Below are positions 46,861 to 60,200 of a stretch of DNA of 64,000 nt, piece by piece. Source of the stretch: Xenopus tropicalis (taxonomy: Eukaryota; Chordata; Amphibia; Anura; Pipidae); contig NC_030683.2 in assembly GCF_000004195.4 (NCBI RefSeq), forward strand, positions 3,881,133 to 3,945,132. The letters are read 5' to 3'. Position 1 is the stretch's first letter. The number at the start of each line of letters is the position of its first letter. The notes under the pieces are model-generated. The model searched no databases, was not told the origin of the DNA, and worked only from the letters and a program-made list of their open reading frames with translations. Position numbers and translations under genes: made by a program.

Positions 46861-47832
46861 GAAAACAGATTACTACTTGTGAAGCTCTATTAACTGATGT
46901 GTTTTGAAATAAACAAGTTTTTCTATTAACTCTAAAAACCAGGACCAATTAGAAAATGTTTTTATTGGCATGGAGTTTTTAACTTTTGGACAGTTGTCCC
47001 CAAACCTCAGGGTCTCCAGAACAATGTACTATAGCTGCACAGATGATTGGACAACTTGCTGAACATGAAGCTACCAGACCAATCACATTCTTGAAGAACT
47101 GTGGGGCCATTTTTTTTCTATTATTCCAGTAACCCCCATAACATGGCAGTGGGGACTGTGGGAAAACTGGGTTTCCTGTAGTCCATTATCAACTTTGGGG
47201 CAATTTCTTCTGAATCTTGGGATTGAACATTTAGGTTTTTCTGTCCCAAACAAATACAGATGGTTTGTCGCATGTAGTCAGATGGAATGACCTGGATGTC
47301 ATGGAGCTGTACATGTGAAGCCATGTTGCATGTGTGCAAAGGTGAAACTCTAGTTATAAGGTGGCTATTAGGAGATGAAGTTGGCCATTGCTGAACCAAT
47401 ATGTCCAACGTCTTCCTTTGTGTTGGCACTGGAAACCCGATTCTGGTCAGATCTGTCGGTAAAGTCAGAAAAGGTACAATATTTTGCAATCTGTTCTGTT
47501 TTCTGAGAGGCCTTTCTTTCCAGTGTTCTACTGGGAGGTGTTGGTGAAAGGAGAGGCCGTGGTATCAGGATGACCCAAAAGGTCCATCGCGCCAACGAGA
47601 TACAAATTCGAGCTCCGCAACCTTCCTTGAGGTGTCCCCGATCTTTCCCCCCATTCCCTCTGTTTACCGACGGGGCTGCAAAAAATGATGGATCTGAAGG
47701 AATCCCAGGCAAGAGTCCATTCGTTATGTGTGGGCGGTGATGGTGGTGCACAATCTGCCTCCTCAGGGGGAGACCTGGTGAAAGGGGGTATCAGTGGATC
47801 CGGTAATGGGGAAATAGATGCAGGTCACTGAT
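46861..47832. other. Unassigned; minus-strand open frames without recognised domain
   Basis: Overlapping minus-strand open frames at 47121-47489 and 47368-47751 (122 and 127 codons) are longer than chance alone suggests for this base composition, but I recognise no domain. Their context does not fit an exon of tdrd1, which is on the other strand. They may be remains of a degraded gene or repeat. Confidence 0.3.
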
Positions 47833-48250
47833 TATGGGGCACATTCATTAAAGTATGACAGGTCCGATTACAAAAAAAATTGTGTTTTTTCTAAAGTTTA
47901 GAACTTTTGTGTATTTTTTACGATATTTCCGTTAATTTGCGCAAGCTCCGGTATCGTGACTTCCTTGGGCCATGTTGGAGCTGCAGAATGCCATTGAGGC
48001 TTCCAAAAACATGCACCGAAGGTTCAAAGTCAGAAAGAGTTTTGCGCCATTTATCGTTGGGATACGATCATTTCGTGACTTTAGTATCGCCAATCGTAAA
48101 CGATCGTTTCAGTACAAACATTTCGGAACTTTCAGATCATAAGTACGAAACCTTCGTATTCAAAGGAACGGAATTTTCGTGACTTTTGCAATCATCAGAA
48201 ATGATCGGATTTTGTGGTTCAGATTCGTACTTTAATGAATTGGCCCCTAA
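47833..48250. mobile_element. MITE with TTCATTAAAGT / ACTTTAATGAA ends
   Basis: Left GGGGCACATTCATTAAAG; right TACTTTAATGAATTGGCCCC. The interior has inverted CGTGACTT/CGATCATTTCG words like the element at about 14795-15075. Confidence 0.7.
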
Positions 48251-48629
48251 ATCTATGAAGGCACATATAAGATCTGGTGATTATTACAGAGAAGAAAATG
48301 AATTTTTACTGGGGGTGTTCTTAGGCAACCCCCAGATCCCCAGTACTTATTGGCGCTTACCTGAGATCCGGGGCCGTGCTCCTGTTTTCTGGAAAAGGGC
48401 ATTTTGCGCCTCCTGTGAAATGCACCAGGAGGAGTGAAATCTTCCTTTACTGCATCTAACTGGAGGTCCTGTCTGCCCGACATCTTTGGAACGGTAAAAA
48501 CATGACCCTTATGACCATTAGCTTATTAATTTATTGAACCAAGCCATGTGACTGCTCACTATTCACAGTCTGTCTCTCTACAAGCAGGGCTTGTGTCGGT
48601 GTTGGATTTTTTGAGGGACAGTTAGCTCT
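48251..48629. other. No feature recognised
   Basis: Unique-looking. The open frame at 48186-48437 begins inside the MITE and has no domain. Confidence 0.4.
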
Positions 48630-48952
48630 AAAGGTGGCCATACACATTAAGATGAGGTCGCCAAGCGAGCAGATCTTTTCCCTATATCCCCACCTACGGG
48701 TGTGCGATTTTGGGCTATTTCAGGCTAATTCCCAGGGCCAAACGATCAAATTACAAAGACTGGTATAGGCGTGGTCCCCGATCCAACTAAATTTTTAAAC
48801 CTGCCTGATAGATATCTGGCCGATTTCAGGCCAGATGTTGGTCGGGGAGGCCTGTAGTTAGTGCCCATACATGGGCCGATAAGCTGCCAAGTCGGTCTAA
48901 GGGACCAATATTGGCAGCTACAATCTGCCCGTGTATGGGGACCTTTACTGAT
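48630..48952. mobile_element. Family B MITE, copy at 48.6 kb
   Basis: AAAGGTGGCCATACACATTAAG to CGTGTATGGGGACCTTTA, with internal GCCAAGCGAGCAGATC and CTGGCCGATTTCAGGCC. Confidence 0.8.
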
Positions 48953-49069
48953 CATTGGTCTGCACTCTCTTTGCCTAGATAATGTATCAGAGCTAACTGT
49001 CTTTCGTAACTTGGTTACTTATTTCCGTCAGATGCAAATATGAATTTTCATGAGATTCTCCCTTAATGG

Positions 49070-49520
49070 TGTTGTTCACCTTTGAGTTAACTTTTAGTAT
49101 GATGTAGAGTAATATTCTGAGATAATTTGCAGTTGGTCTTCAGTTGTTATCATTTGTCATTTTTAAGCTATTTCACTTTTTGTTCAGCAGCTCTCCTGTT
49201 TTGTGTTTCAGCAGCAATCTGGTTGCTAGGGTCCAAATTACCTTAGCAACCAAGGAGTGGTTTGAATGAGAGACGGGTATATAATAGGAGAGGGGCTGAA
49301 TAGAAAGATAAGTAATAAAAAGTAACAATAAAACTGGAGCCTCACAGAGCAATAGGTTTTGGCTGCCGGGGTCAGTGACCCCCATTTAAAAGCTGCAGAG
49401 TATGAGGAAGTAGAAGAATAATTAATAAACTAAGAAATAAATAATGAAGACCAGTTAAAAAGTTGCTTAGAATTAACCCTTCTATAACATACTAAAAGTG
49501 ATCTTAAAGGTGAACCACCT
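49070..49520 (-). mobile_element. Family A MITE, copy 7, both ends intact
   Basis: Left GTTGTTCACCTTTGAGTTAAC and right TAAAGGTGAACCACC are inverted, showing the family's long terminal repeats most clearly. The core GGCTGCCGGGGTCAGTGACC is present in inverted orientation. Confidence 0.82.
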
Positions 49521-50046
49521 CTTTTATTTTATTATTTTTTATTTCAGGGAGTGGGTCACCTTTTTATCCAATGGGCAGGGTTTTATTATTTGAAATAAAG
49601 ATTGTGGTTTTTATTCCAACTATACTGGTTTGTATACAGGGAAAGCACCACTGCCTGTGTCACTGGCCCAGTCACAATGCACATTTGATGTTTTTGCTGG
49701 TCTGTTTGGGGTAATATGCACAAATCCCTGTATTGATGGTAATTTGCACCACGGAGAGTAGTAATCACAGTCATTTGCACTGGATCTCTGGCCTATGTAG
49801 GGGGCAGTTGCACAAAGCATGATACTATTTGGTGGCTTTGGGTAACACACACACAGTTGACAGACTGTTATGTCTGGGGGTAATGATCACAAAGCCAGTT
49901 GCACTGTCAGCCTCTTGTATTAAGCCCCAAATCCTTTGTGCTGTTTCACTTGCCTCTGGGCTTTATGTGCAAGTTCAGACCAAGAGTTCTGATCAGCCTG
50001 GAGTTGAAAGGCACTGAATATATAGCAATATATATTTAGGGCATTC
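49521..50046. other. No feature recognised
   Basis: Unique-looking sequence with short overlapping open frames and no splice or domain evidence. Confidence 0.4.
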
Positions 50047-50530
50047 AGGGCCTCCATCAGAAATCACAAATTTCTGGGTCCCTCCCCCAGTGGCCAATCC
50101 CATTCACAGTGCCTTCCATACTTATGCTGGCCAAGACCCCCCTAAGTATGCTGGCCAGGGCCCCCTAATAATGCTGGCCAGGGCCCCCCATACACAGTTC
50201 CTCCCATACACCTCCTCTGTTGGCTTCTTTGGGCTCCTCCTCCATTGGCTTCTTTGGGCTCCTTCTCCATTGGCTTCTTTGGGCTCCTTCTCCGTTGGCT
50301 TCTTTGGGCTCCTCCTCCGTTGGCTTCTTAGGGCTCCTCCTCTGTTGGCTTCTTTGGGCTCCTCCTCTGTTGGCTTCTTTGGGCTCCTCCTCTGTTGGCT
50401 TCTTTGGGCTCCTCCTCTGTTGGCTTCTTTGGGCTCCTCCTCTGTTGGCTTCTTTGGGCTCCTCCTCTGTTGGCTTCTTCGAGCTTCTCCTCCGTTGGCT
50501 TCTTCGAGCTTCATCGAAGTGAAGTGTTTC
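50047..50530. mobile_element. hAT-like element with 25-bp array, partial copy
   Basis: Begins GGGCCTCCATCAGAAATCAC, has ATGCTGGCCAGGGCCCCC repeats, then an array of about 11-12 GGCTTCTTTGGGCTCCTCC-type 25-bp units (50214-50510). The right end is lost after GCTTCATCGAAG. The full relative is at 55300-56003. Confidence 0.75.
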
Positions 50531-51247
50531 TGGCCTATTTGTGGGTAATTTGCACAAAAAAGTCACCTTCTCTGTATTACTTATCTGGTAGTAATGTGCA
50601 CTAACTTGTTTGTCTGGGGTGGGGGGGTACTCTGCTCAGAACTATTCAGTATGATATAATGCATGCATTTTGGGGATAACTCTGCACAAAAAGGTCTACT
50701 TTTGCCCTCTGGTTATTTCTGGGGTATTATATACAAATCCTATAAAAAGTTATTCCAGTTAGGCATTGAATAAGTAGGGAAATGTAAGGGTTAACTGATA
50801 CATTCTATTGGCCAGCTGAGTATTAGGTTATATTACAATCTCAAAGCTCGCACTTTTACATCTACTGTCAACATTTCCCCTTTAACATTATATCTGTGTG
50901 GTTATAATACATAGAAAATAATGTAATGTACTCTATGCTGCCTGTGTTCCCGTGCATTATGGGAAATCTGCCCCATGGATTGAGTGCATCCGATACCCCT
51001 ATCGGCAGGAAGGCAAAACATGCAGACTTGCCCCCCTTGTACCGTTGCCCCAACATCAGGTAAATGGTTAGAAGAGTCAGACAGTGAGACCTATGTGTAT
51101 GAGCCCCACAAAGGAGTAAAGTGATACATTTATGCTGAAAACGTCATAGCTGTGGGGGCTCATCTTGAGTATCATCTTTACACTGTGTTACTTTGATTCA
51201 TTGCAGTGTCTTTTCTTTTTAATTTTGCTTTTTGTTCTTCTTTGTAG
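50531..51247. other. tdrd1 intron sequence, nothing recognised
   Basis: A poly-G tract lies at about 50620. The rest is unique. No upstream coding exon of tdrd1 was recognised here. Confidence 0.4.
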
Positions 51248-51282
51248 ACAATTCTAAAGGAAAAGAGATAAAGAAGATTGTT
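51248..51282 (+). CDS. tdrd1: tdrd1 exon a (35 bp)
   Basis: Acceptor TTCTTTGTAG, donor GTT|GTAAGTA. It reads NSKGKEIKKIV in the frame used by the next exon. It is too short to call by sequence alone; the consensus splice sites and open phase support it. Confidence 0.7.
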
Positions 51283-54200
51283 GTAAGTATAAATCATAGT
51301 AACGGCTGAGCATATGTTCTGCCATGTTACATTATTTAAAAAATTTATTTAAAAAATTTAATTTTAGGGTTCAGATATGGATGTCAAGGGCCCTGCGTTA
51401 AAGCCGAGAAGCTCACCGTCATCCTCTGAAAGTATCCTGTCTATTGGCTACGAACCCACTCTCTTTAATTCCATAAAGCCCGTCGCTCGACCCACCAGTT
51501 GTAATCACTGTGGTTTGTATGGTAAATGTACTTTTTGCAATGCAGCAATCAGATTACTTTTTTAAATAAATAATCATCTTGTTAAATTGTTATGTAGTAG
51601 TTGAGGCTGAAAAAAAAACCCACAAACCTGTTACCTTACAATCAGTGAACATCTCTGCCCACATGGCTTTAGCCTAACCACCAATTCCTAATACTTTTTT
51701 TTTTTATACTGGTTGGGAATCATACAAAATTTAGGCATACACATTACCCACACTTCTATTTCCCTGTGCCTGAAAAACCTGGTATAGCCTTCTGTATTTA
51801 TGTTTAGCGGTGTTCAATATTCAATATTATAATTTGAAAACCAGCCTTCTCTTTATATTTATATATAAGGGATGTGCCATAGTGTTTCCCTTAGACAGTA
51901 CAGTATGGGGGTACAGCTTATTGTGTGCCCAGAACATTCCCTCTCTGTATATTTGTATTTATACATATGGGTAGGGGGTGCCATAGTGTTTCCCTTAGAC
52001 AGTACAGTATGGGGGTACAGCTTATTGTGTGCCCAGAACATTCCTTCTCTGTATATTTGTATTTATACATATGGGTAGGAGGTGCCATAGTGTTTCCCTT
52101 AGACAGTACAGTATGGGGGTGCAGCTTATTGAGTGCCCATAACATTCCTTTTCTGCCCCCTTAGCTCATAACAAGGTTATAGATATATAGAAACATTGGG
52201 GTAACAGTCACCCCGCTATAGTTCCAGGGGTACCCAGGGCACAAATAAGCACTCACCCCAAATCCCCCCCTAACTGGCCTTCAGGCTGGGCCCCCTTAGC
52301 CCATAACAAGGTTACAGATATATAGAAACATTGGGGTAACAGTCACCCTGCTATAGTTCCAGGGGTACCCAGGGCACAAATAAGCACTCACCCCAAATCC
52401 CCCCCTAACTGGCCTTCAGGCTGGGCCCCCTTAGCCCATAACAAGGTTACAGATATATAGAAACATTGGGGTAACAGTCACCCCGCTATAGTTCCAGGGG
52501 TACCCAGGGCACAAATAAGCACTCACCCCAAATCCCCCCCTAACTGGCCTTCAGGCTGGGCCCCCTTAGCCCATAACAAGGTTACAGATATATAGAAACA
52601 TTGGGGTAACAGTCATCCCGCTATAGTTCCAGGGGTACCCAGGGCACAAATAAGAGCTCTTATTATCTTAGTTGTGGAATTAAAGCCAATAACACCTTGT
52701 GCAAAGTAGGATTTCCTGTTCCTATAAATGATAGCTGTATATGCATTAAGCGATTCCCACTGTGACTCTTGTTGGTATGTGTGTGACAGGCGCTAGGAGA
52801 TGCTCCCAGTGCAGACAGGCATATTACTGCTCTGCTGATTGCCAGAGGAAGGATTGGTCAGCACATTCCATATTCTGCAAACCATTGGCTGCGTAAGTCT
52901 TTTTTTATTCTTGCGTTTCACAGTGGCACATTGTCTGAGAAGCTTTTTTTTCATACTTTTGGGCCTTTCTAGTCCTAATCAGACTCATTAACCTTAGTTT
53001 ATTTGGCATCATTCTGTATTTGCACATTATTAAGTTCCATATAACGAGGCCTGGCTAGAAAATTTGTTTCATTTCAGGAAAGAGCAGGGTGCTTGCAGGT
53101 CTCCCACGGGTGGAGGAGAACAGATTGTGCCACGCAGGGTAAGGTTCTAAATAAAACACTTCAGTTTGTGTAACACATAATGACAATAAGCATTTTACCT
53201 ATCAGTCGTTGAGATTATGGTGGGTAATAAGGATCTGAACCAATTTTACCGAGGTAAAAACTAAGTAAGCACTCACAGAAACGCTGCCCTGAGTCCTCTA
53301 TCAAAAGAAACGCTGGATTTATTTTCTTCATTTGTATAAACAGTGTCAGATTTCATCTCTCAAAAAAATCCTTCTTTCCTTGGGCCACAGTCTGCACAGC
53401 TCTCTTCCCTCTCCTGCTCCCCCCTCCAATAAGAATTCAGAAAACTCACTCCCCCCGTCCCATCAGAATGTGTGATCTGAGCTACCAACGGGTAGAGCTG
53501 CAGCAGGAAGCTACGTAGACCAAGCTAAATTGGCAGCTGCTATCTTAAACAAATGGAGGGAACTTCTAGGGCTCTTTACTCGGGTATGGTAAAGCTTTCT
53601 GCAGAACAAAAGAGAGTTCTATCTTGCACTAATCTATTGGCCAAAATGCCTTTCTTTCACCTTTAGTCAGGATTAATGATGGTCATACATGGGCCAACAT
53701 GATCGACTTACTTGGTACATGGGGCCAAAACAATAGCCTGCCCACCCAATAACCTCGGTATCAGTCACATAAGGGTCAGGAAGGTTAAAATTCCAGTTAA
53801 GGCTAATGCCAGACGAGGCATACGGCGGATATCTTTGTCAAGCGGAAAAGCGCTTGCTGAAAATACCGTCCTACGCCTCCTACATGTGCCTGCACCCAAA
53901 TGAATGGAATACGCTCGGGTGCAGGCACATGTGGCGGAAATACACATAAAAACTTGTGACTTTCAAACTCTTGCGTTTTGATGTGTATTTCCGCTACATG
54001 TGCCTGCACCTGAGCGTATTCCATTCATTCGGGTGCAGGCACAAGTAGGAGGCGTAGGGCGGAAATTTTTGGCAAACGTTTTTCCGCTTGCCGAAAATAT
54101 CCGCCCTACGCCTCATCTGGCATCAGCCTAACACTTCACCTTCTCTTCTACATTCGACAAAAGCTGTGATCCCAAAAAGATGGAAGACGGTAAAACCTTC

Positions 54201-57200
54201 CTTTAGAGGTTGAATGGATAAGGAATGGAAAGAGGAAATTATTTGCTTCATAATAATATATCAGGGCAAGACAAACAGGAACAACATGTATTGGTAATTA
54301 ACTTAAATAAGATGTGAAATGATATGTACTTTGCATTTAGTGTGTAGTAATGACTTGTTTTGACCCAGGAACGCAAATATTTTACAATTAGATAAAATCT
54401 GCTTTACCTTCCCCTTCTTTTCTGTACCCCCCCCCCCCCCATCCCCATTAATAAAATTAAATAAAGATTTGGGGGAAAAATCGCATGGAGAGAGTATTTC
54501 ATCAGCATCCCAATGCAGTCTTCATCTGTCTGCAAAGATCCTTCGGCAGCCTCGTTACACTAGCAGATCATTACACGGATGGCCAGCTTTACACATGGAA
54601 CTATCCATCCCAATAGAATAGGATATGTTACAAGTAGAGAAAATGTTCTCTGTTTCTCACCGCCCTAGTGATGAATTAACTCTTTGTTACCGTCTCCTTA
54701 GGGTGAAGCATCGCCTGTTGGCAACTCCCCTAAGACTGAGGAGCTTGTAAAGAAAATCATGTTCTCCGATCTGCAGGAATCGGGACTGAGAGAGGGCAAG
54801 GAATCTCAGGTGTGCCCACCCCATGCAGTTACATGTTTCAGTGCAGCCTGGAACACTCTGTAAACCTTGTTTTAGTGATATTCTTTGTTGCATAGGAGTC
54901 TTAGCAATGACTTGCAGCTGTGTATGGAGCCGTGTAATCGAAACAACTTGGAATTGCCATTCATATATTGTTAACAGATTTGTATATTTAAATGATCCTT
55001 TTTTTCTGCTTATTTTTCTATCAAAGGGGTGGTCCACCTTTATGTTAACGTCTAGTATGTAATAGAATCCTAGCAACTTTGCAAGTGGTCTTCATTATTT
55101 TTTAAAGTTTTTGAATTATTTGCCATCCACTCTTTCCATTTTTCATGTGGGGGTCACTGACCCCGGCAGCCAAAAACTATTGCTTTGTGATCTTACAGTT
55201 CTGCTGTTATTGTTACTTTTTATTACTTTTCTTTCTATTCAGCCCCTCTCCTATTAATATTCCAGTCTCTCATTTAACCCATTGCCTGGTTGTTAAGGTC
55301 ATGGCCACCATCAGAAATCACAGGGCCCCTCACAACAAAATTTTTTGAGCCCCCCTCCCCCAATGGCCAATCCCATTCACAGTGCCCCCCATACTCATGC
55401 TTGCAAGGGCCCCCTAATTATGCTGGCCAGGGCCCCCCATACACAGTACCCCCCCATACTCTATGCTGGCCAGGGCCCCCCTAAGTATGCTGGTCAGGGC
55501 CCCCTAATTATGGTGGCCAGGGCCCCCCATACACAGTGCCTCTCATACACCACCTCCGTTGGCTTCTTTGGGCTCCTCCTCTGTTGGCTTCTTTGGGCTC
55601 TTCCTCCGTTGGCTTCTTTGGGCTCCTCCTTCGTTGGCTTTTTTGGGCTCCTCCTCCGCTGGCTTCTTTGGGCTCCTCCTCTGTTGGCTTCTTTGGGCTC
55701 CTCCTCTGTTGGCTTCTTCGGGCTCCTCCTCTGTTGGCTTCTTCAGGCTCCTCCTCTGTTGGCAACTTCGGGCTCCACCGGCGAGATACTTCCCGAAAGA
55801 CGCCTCTTCACTTGTGTCTCCATGCAAAAGGAGACAGGCCTTTTATAAGGTTGCGCCCCGTGCGTACTGACATCACACGTATGCACGGGGTGCAACCAAT
55901 CGGAATACTGATGACAGGGGGCCTGAGCTAGTCAGAAGACTGTAGCACCTCCGGGCCCCCTTTAAAAGTCAAAATCTCCTGGGCCCCCCTGATGGCGGTC
56001 CTGGTTTAGGTAAACAAGACCCCAGCAACCAGATAGCTACTGAAATTCCAAACTAAAAAGCTGATGAACAGAAAGCTGGAATGACCCCTTTAAGTTCCTC
56101 TCTGTTTTTACCTTCATGTTGATATTGAAACAGCAGCCATGTTGCTAGGGCCAGTGATCCAAGAAACCAGGCAGGGAAACATAAATAATTGCAGGCCTCC
56201 CCACCCTAATATAACCATTTTTACAGAAGCCCACAGGACTCTGTGCTTCTGCAGAACTGGGTGGCAGGAAAAAAAAAATGGGCATTTCAACTGACAAAAA
56301 GGGCCCGGGGAGAACACTGAACCACATTTAGCACTTGTGATTGAGAAACAAGAGGCTTAGTATAAAAAATCGGGATACTCTGGAACCCAATTATATTATT
56401 TTTGTGCTAATAAATATTCTATTATAGTATATTTAATAAGTAACACATACGACCACGTAAGATTTAGCTAGCCACAGTACAGAAGTCTGGAGTTGATTTG
56501 TCCCTAATGCAGGTCATATGCTTTCCTTTTGCTCTTGTTTTAGGGCTTTGTACTGGATTTCCTAAGCCCCAGTAAGTTCAACATTCAAGTCTGTAACACT
56601 AAATCACTTGATTCGCTCGTCAAAGTATCAACATTATTGAAAGAAATCTACACAAAACCCGAGAACCTAAAGAAAGGTTACACGCCCGCCATTGGGGAGG
56701 TTTGTGTGGCCAGATATGCTCAAGATCAGGTAAATCCATAAGGATATATATGAAATTATTCATTACCTTCTTGGAGATTAGAAACATTAATGTCTGTTAT
56801 ATTACTATGCCATGGTTGTTATCAGATTGATGTCAGCCCTTTATCTTTGTTTCCTTTAACAGAACTGGTACAGAGTAATGGTGCACAGTCTTGATGCTCA
56901 GATGAAGATGGCACAGGTCCTGTATCTTGACTATGGGAATACGGAGGCCGTTTCTATTGATGATGTGCAGCAAATGCACAAAGATGTAGAGCTGTTTCCC
57001 CCTTCTGTAAGAACAGTATTTATATATACAAACACATAATAAGTTCCTGTGAATGCCAGCATTACTGGTTAGTTGATCTTGGTTTCCACAGGCAATAAAG
57101 TGCTTCTTGGCTAATATTGCGGCACCTCCATGTGGTTGGACCCCAGAGTGCCTCGTAGATGTTAGAAAACTGCTCTTGGGGAAGAAGGTCACCTTCACTG

Positions 57201-60200
57201 TCCTTCGAATTGAGCAGGAAGAACCCCCAATATATGGGGTGGATGTTACTTTGCCGAGCTCAGGTCAGTTGAATGTTTTCTCTGCTCTTGGTTGGGAACA
57301 TGGTTATATTATGGCACTGATAGATTTTAAGAATACAGTTCCCCATACACGGGCAGATTCTAGCTGCCGATATCGGTCCCTTAGACCAATTCGGCAGCTA
57401 ATCGTTCAAACGATCGAATTAGCCTGGATTCTCCCGATATCGCCCACCCGTAGGTGGGGGATATCGGGAGAAGATCCGCTCGCTTGGCAACATCGCCAAG
57501 TGAGCGGATCTTAAGGTGTATGGGCGCCTTAAGGCACCACCCAAGAAATGGTGGGTGGTGCCTTACTGGAGGAAATACTTATTTTTAAATGAACACAATG
57601 TTCAAAATAAAATGATTTTGTCACTGGCTTAACTTTTATATAGCAGACCCAAAGACCATGGGTGCCTGGATGGTGGAGCATGCTGTATGGTAGATCCCCA
57701 GCCACTTATGAGACATAAACTCCGCTGTCTGCAACAAAACGGAAGGGGAGGGAGATATGTGGTTAGGGGTGCTGAGGTACACGGCAACCCCCAAAGAGCT
57801 AGGGGGCTAGGTCCAGCCTAGTTGTGCCACTATATTTGAACAAGAACAGAGATACATGCTGTCATACTGAAATATATTGCCTTGTTATCACTGGGCTGTC
57901 TGTCCCCTTTTAGCCTTTAGCAAGGAGTCTATTACTGTCACTGTAAGCTGGGCATATAAAATTCCATTACTGATCATTTGGTTCTTTCTTTGCCCCCCTT
58001 TATATTGGACCACTAAACTATACAGCTTACTGACTCCTTGTAATGGAGTATCATATTTCTGGAGGTCTATGGGATGGGGTAATAAAGCCTGACCAGAGGG
58101 GTAATTCAATGGAGGCTTAGGCAATACTGAACCTGCAAGCCCAGTCTTTTTTTTTTTTTTTTTTAGAAGCTAGGGAACAAAATAAGTGATTATACTACAC
58201 ATTACAATTGACATCCATAAAGGGAAAATATAATGAGGTTGCCTTGTGCCTTTACTTGCCCTTTATCTTTATAACAGGATAAAAAAGTCATTAGGAAGGC
58301 TCAGACATGATTCTGCCCAATAGTATTGACTTGGCCTGTGACTATTCTTCCACTCACTACAAATAATTTCACAATCTCTTCACTTCTTTTTGAGTTCAGT
58401 AATCAGCCGATTCAGATCAGAGCTTTTTGTTGGAAGTTTGTATTTTCCACTCCAGGTGACCGTGTTGGGAAATATCTGCTTGATAAGGGCTATTGCTTCT
58501 CTCCAGAAGTAAAAAGCAAGATGAAGAGGTGCAGCTCTGAAACCGGTAAGAAAACAGTTCTCTTACTAAGAATGTGTTTGTGCATACTGCTGGCAATCTA
58601 ATCCCAGGCTATAAGTCACAACAACTAGCAGATAAGGCTTTTGGTAGGCCAGTTAAAGTGATCTGGTTGCTAGGGTCCAAGTTACCTTATCAACCAGGGA
58701 GTGGTTTGAATGAGAGACTAAAATATGATTAGGAGTAGACCTGAATAGAAAGATAAGTTATAAATAGCAACCATAACAATAAAACTGGAGCCTCAAAAAG
58801 CAGTAGTTTTGTGGCTGCCGGGGTCAGTGACCCCCATTTGAAAGATGGAAAAGTGGAAGGCAAATAATTCAAAAACTATAAAAAAAAACAAAAAAAACCC
58901 ATAATGAAGGCTAATTTAAAAGATGCTTAGAATTGGCCATTCTATAACATACTAAAAGGTAAGGTGAACCACCCCTTTAAAGCGATGCACTAGTATGAGA
59001 TTGTCTATCTACAATGTGTGCAATGAACAAGATAGGGGCTGCGGTTTTCCAGAGAGAAAGTAATGGCTAAAGGTGGCCATATATGGGACGATTCCAGCTG
59101 TCGTTATGGGTCCTTTAGACCAATTCAGTAGCTTATATGCCTGTGTATGGGCACCAATGACTGGGCTCCCCGACCGACATCTGGCCTGCAATTGGGCAGA
59201 TCTCAATCGGGCAGGTTTGATTTTTCAGTTGAATTGGGAGTTGATGTGGTCCCCGAATCAATGGTGCCTATGCCCGCCCTGGGGTCAAATGATCCATTTA
59301 GCCCGATATCGGGGGTAGATCCGCTCACTTGTCGACCTCACCAAACTCACAATATTTATATATATTTATAATATTTAGCGTCACACATTATAGCTCTGTT
59401 TACTGAGCCTGTGCAACAAATCTGCACAAATCTCTCTTATCTGTAACCCACAAAGCTGTTGCGTTGTCATAAATAAGAATAGAGCATTAGGGGCAAGTAA
59501 GTTGCTCGTTTAGGCACAATGTGCAAATGGGTCCCTGGAAGTAGCATTTCCATAAGGCAGATATTAAATCCAGGGCTGTCTTGTGTCTTTGGGCCCTGTG
59601 CTTCCCACTGGACCTGAAGTGCACGGAGAAAGTGAGAAAATGGCTAAATATAAGGTTTTCCTTATGTTGTTGAAAATGGACATTTACTGTTTTGGCTCTA
59701 TGGCAGCTGCTGTCTTATAGTTTAACCTCAAGGGGGCGCCACTAACATGCAGAATGACTGAGGGCCTGTTATTCTTCTGCTTTAACTTGTTTGTTTATGA
59801 AAATTCTTTTTTGGCATACTAGATGAATCAAAGCGCTAAGTGGCAGGCCGGAGTGCTGTTTGTAGAAGAGACAGGAATTTTCGGGAGGAGGCCGGTTGTG
59901 ACCTTTAAACAGAATCTTGGACATGATGAGACCTTTCTCTCTGTTGTTTCTTTCTTAATATGAAAAGGGCACATTTCTAAAACAACTTCTGTTTATTTTG
60001 CTCAGTCTCTATGTTTAGAGGGTTGTAGAGAAAGGACAAGAGGCCATAACACAGCACTGTCCAATTGCAAAAAAATACTATATATCTTTATAATGAAACT
60101 AGGACCGAATGATCGAATGACATCAGCGAGCATAGGCGCCATTGAACTGAGGACCACATCTACATCAAACCTGCCCGATCAAGATTTGGCCAATTTTAGG

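Noticed and set aside
50122..50566. Lys/Glu/Pro-rich minus-strand frame resembling a charged repeat protein
   Set aside because: It is the 25-bp array of the hAT-like element read in reverse; the same occurs at 55508-55827.
57264..57514. Extension of the tdrd1 exon h frame
   Set aside because: It passes a donor site and runs into a family B MITE; the next exon joins in phase at 58456.
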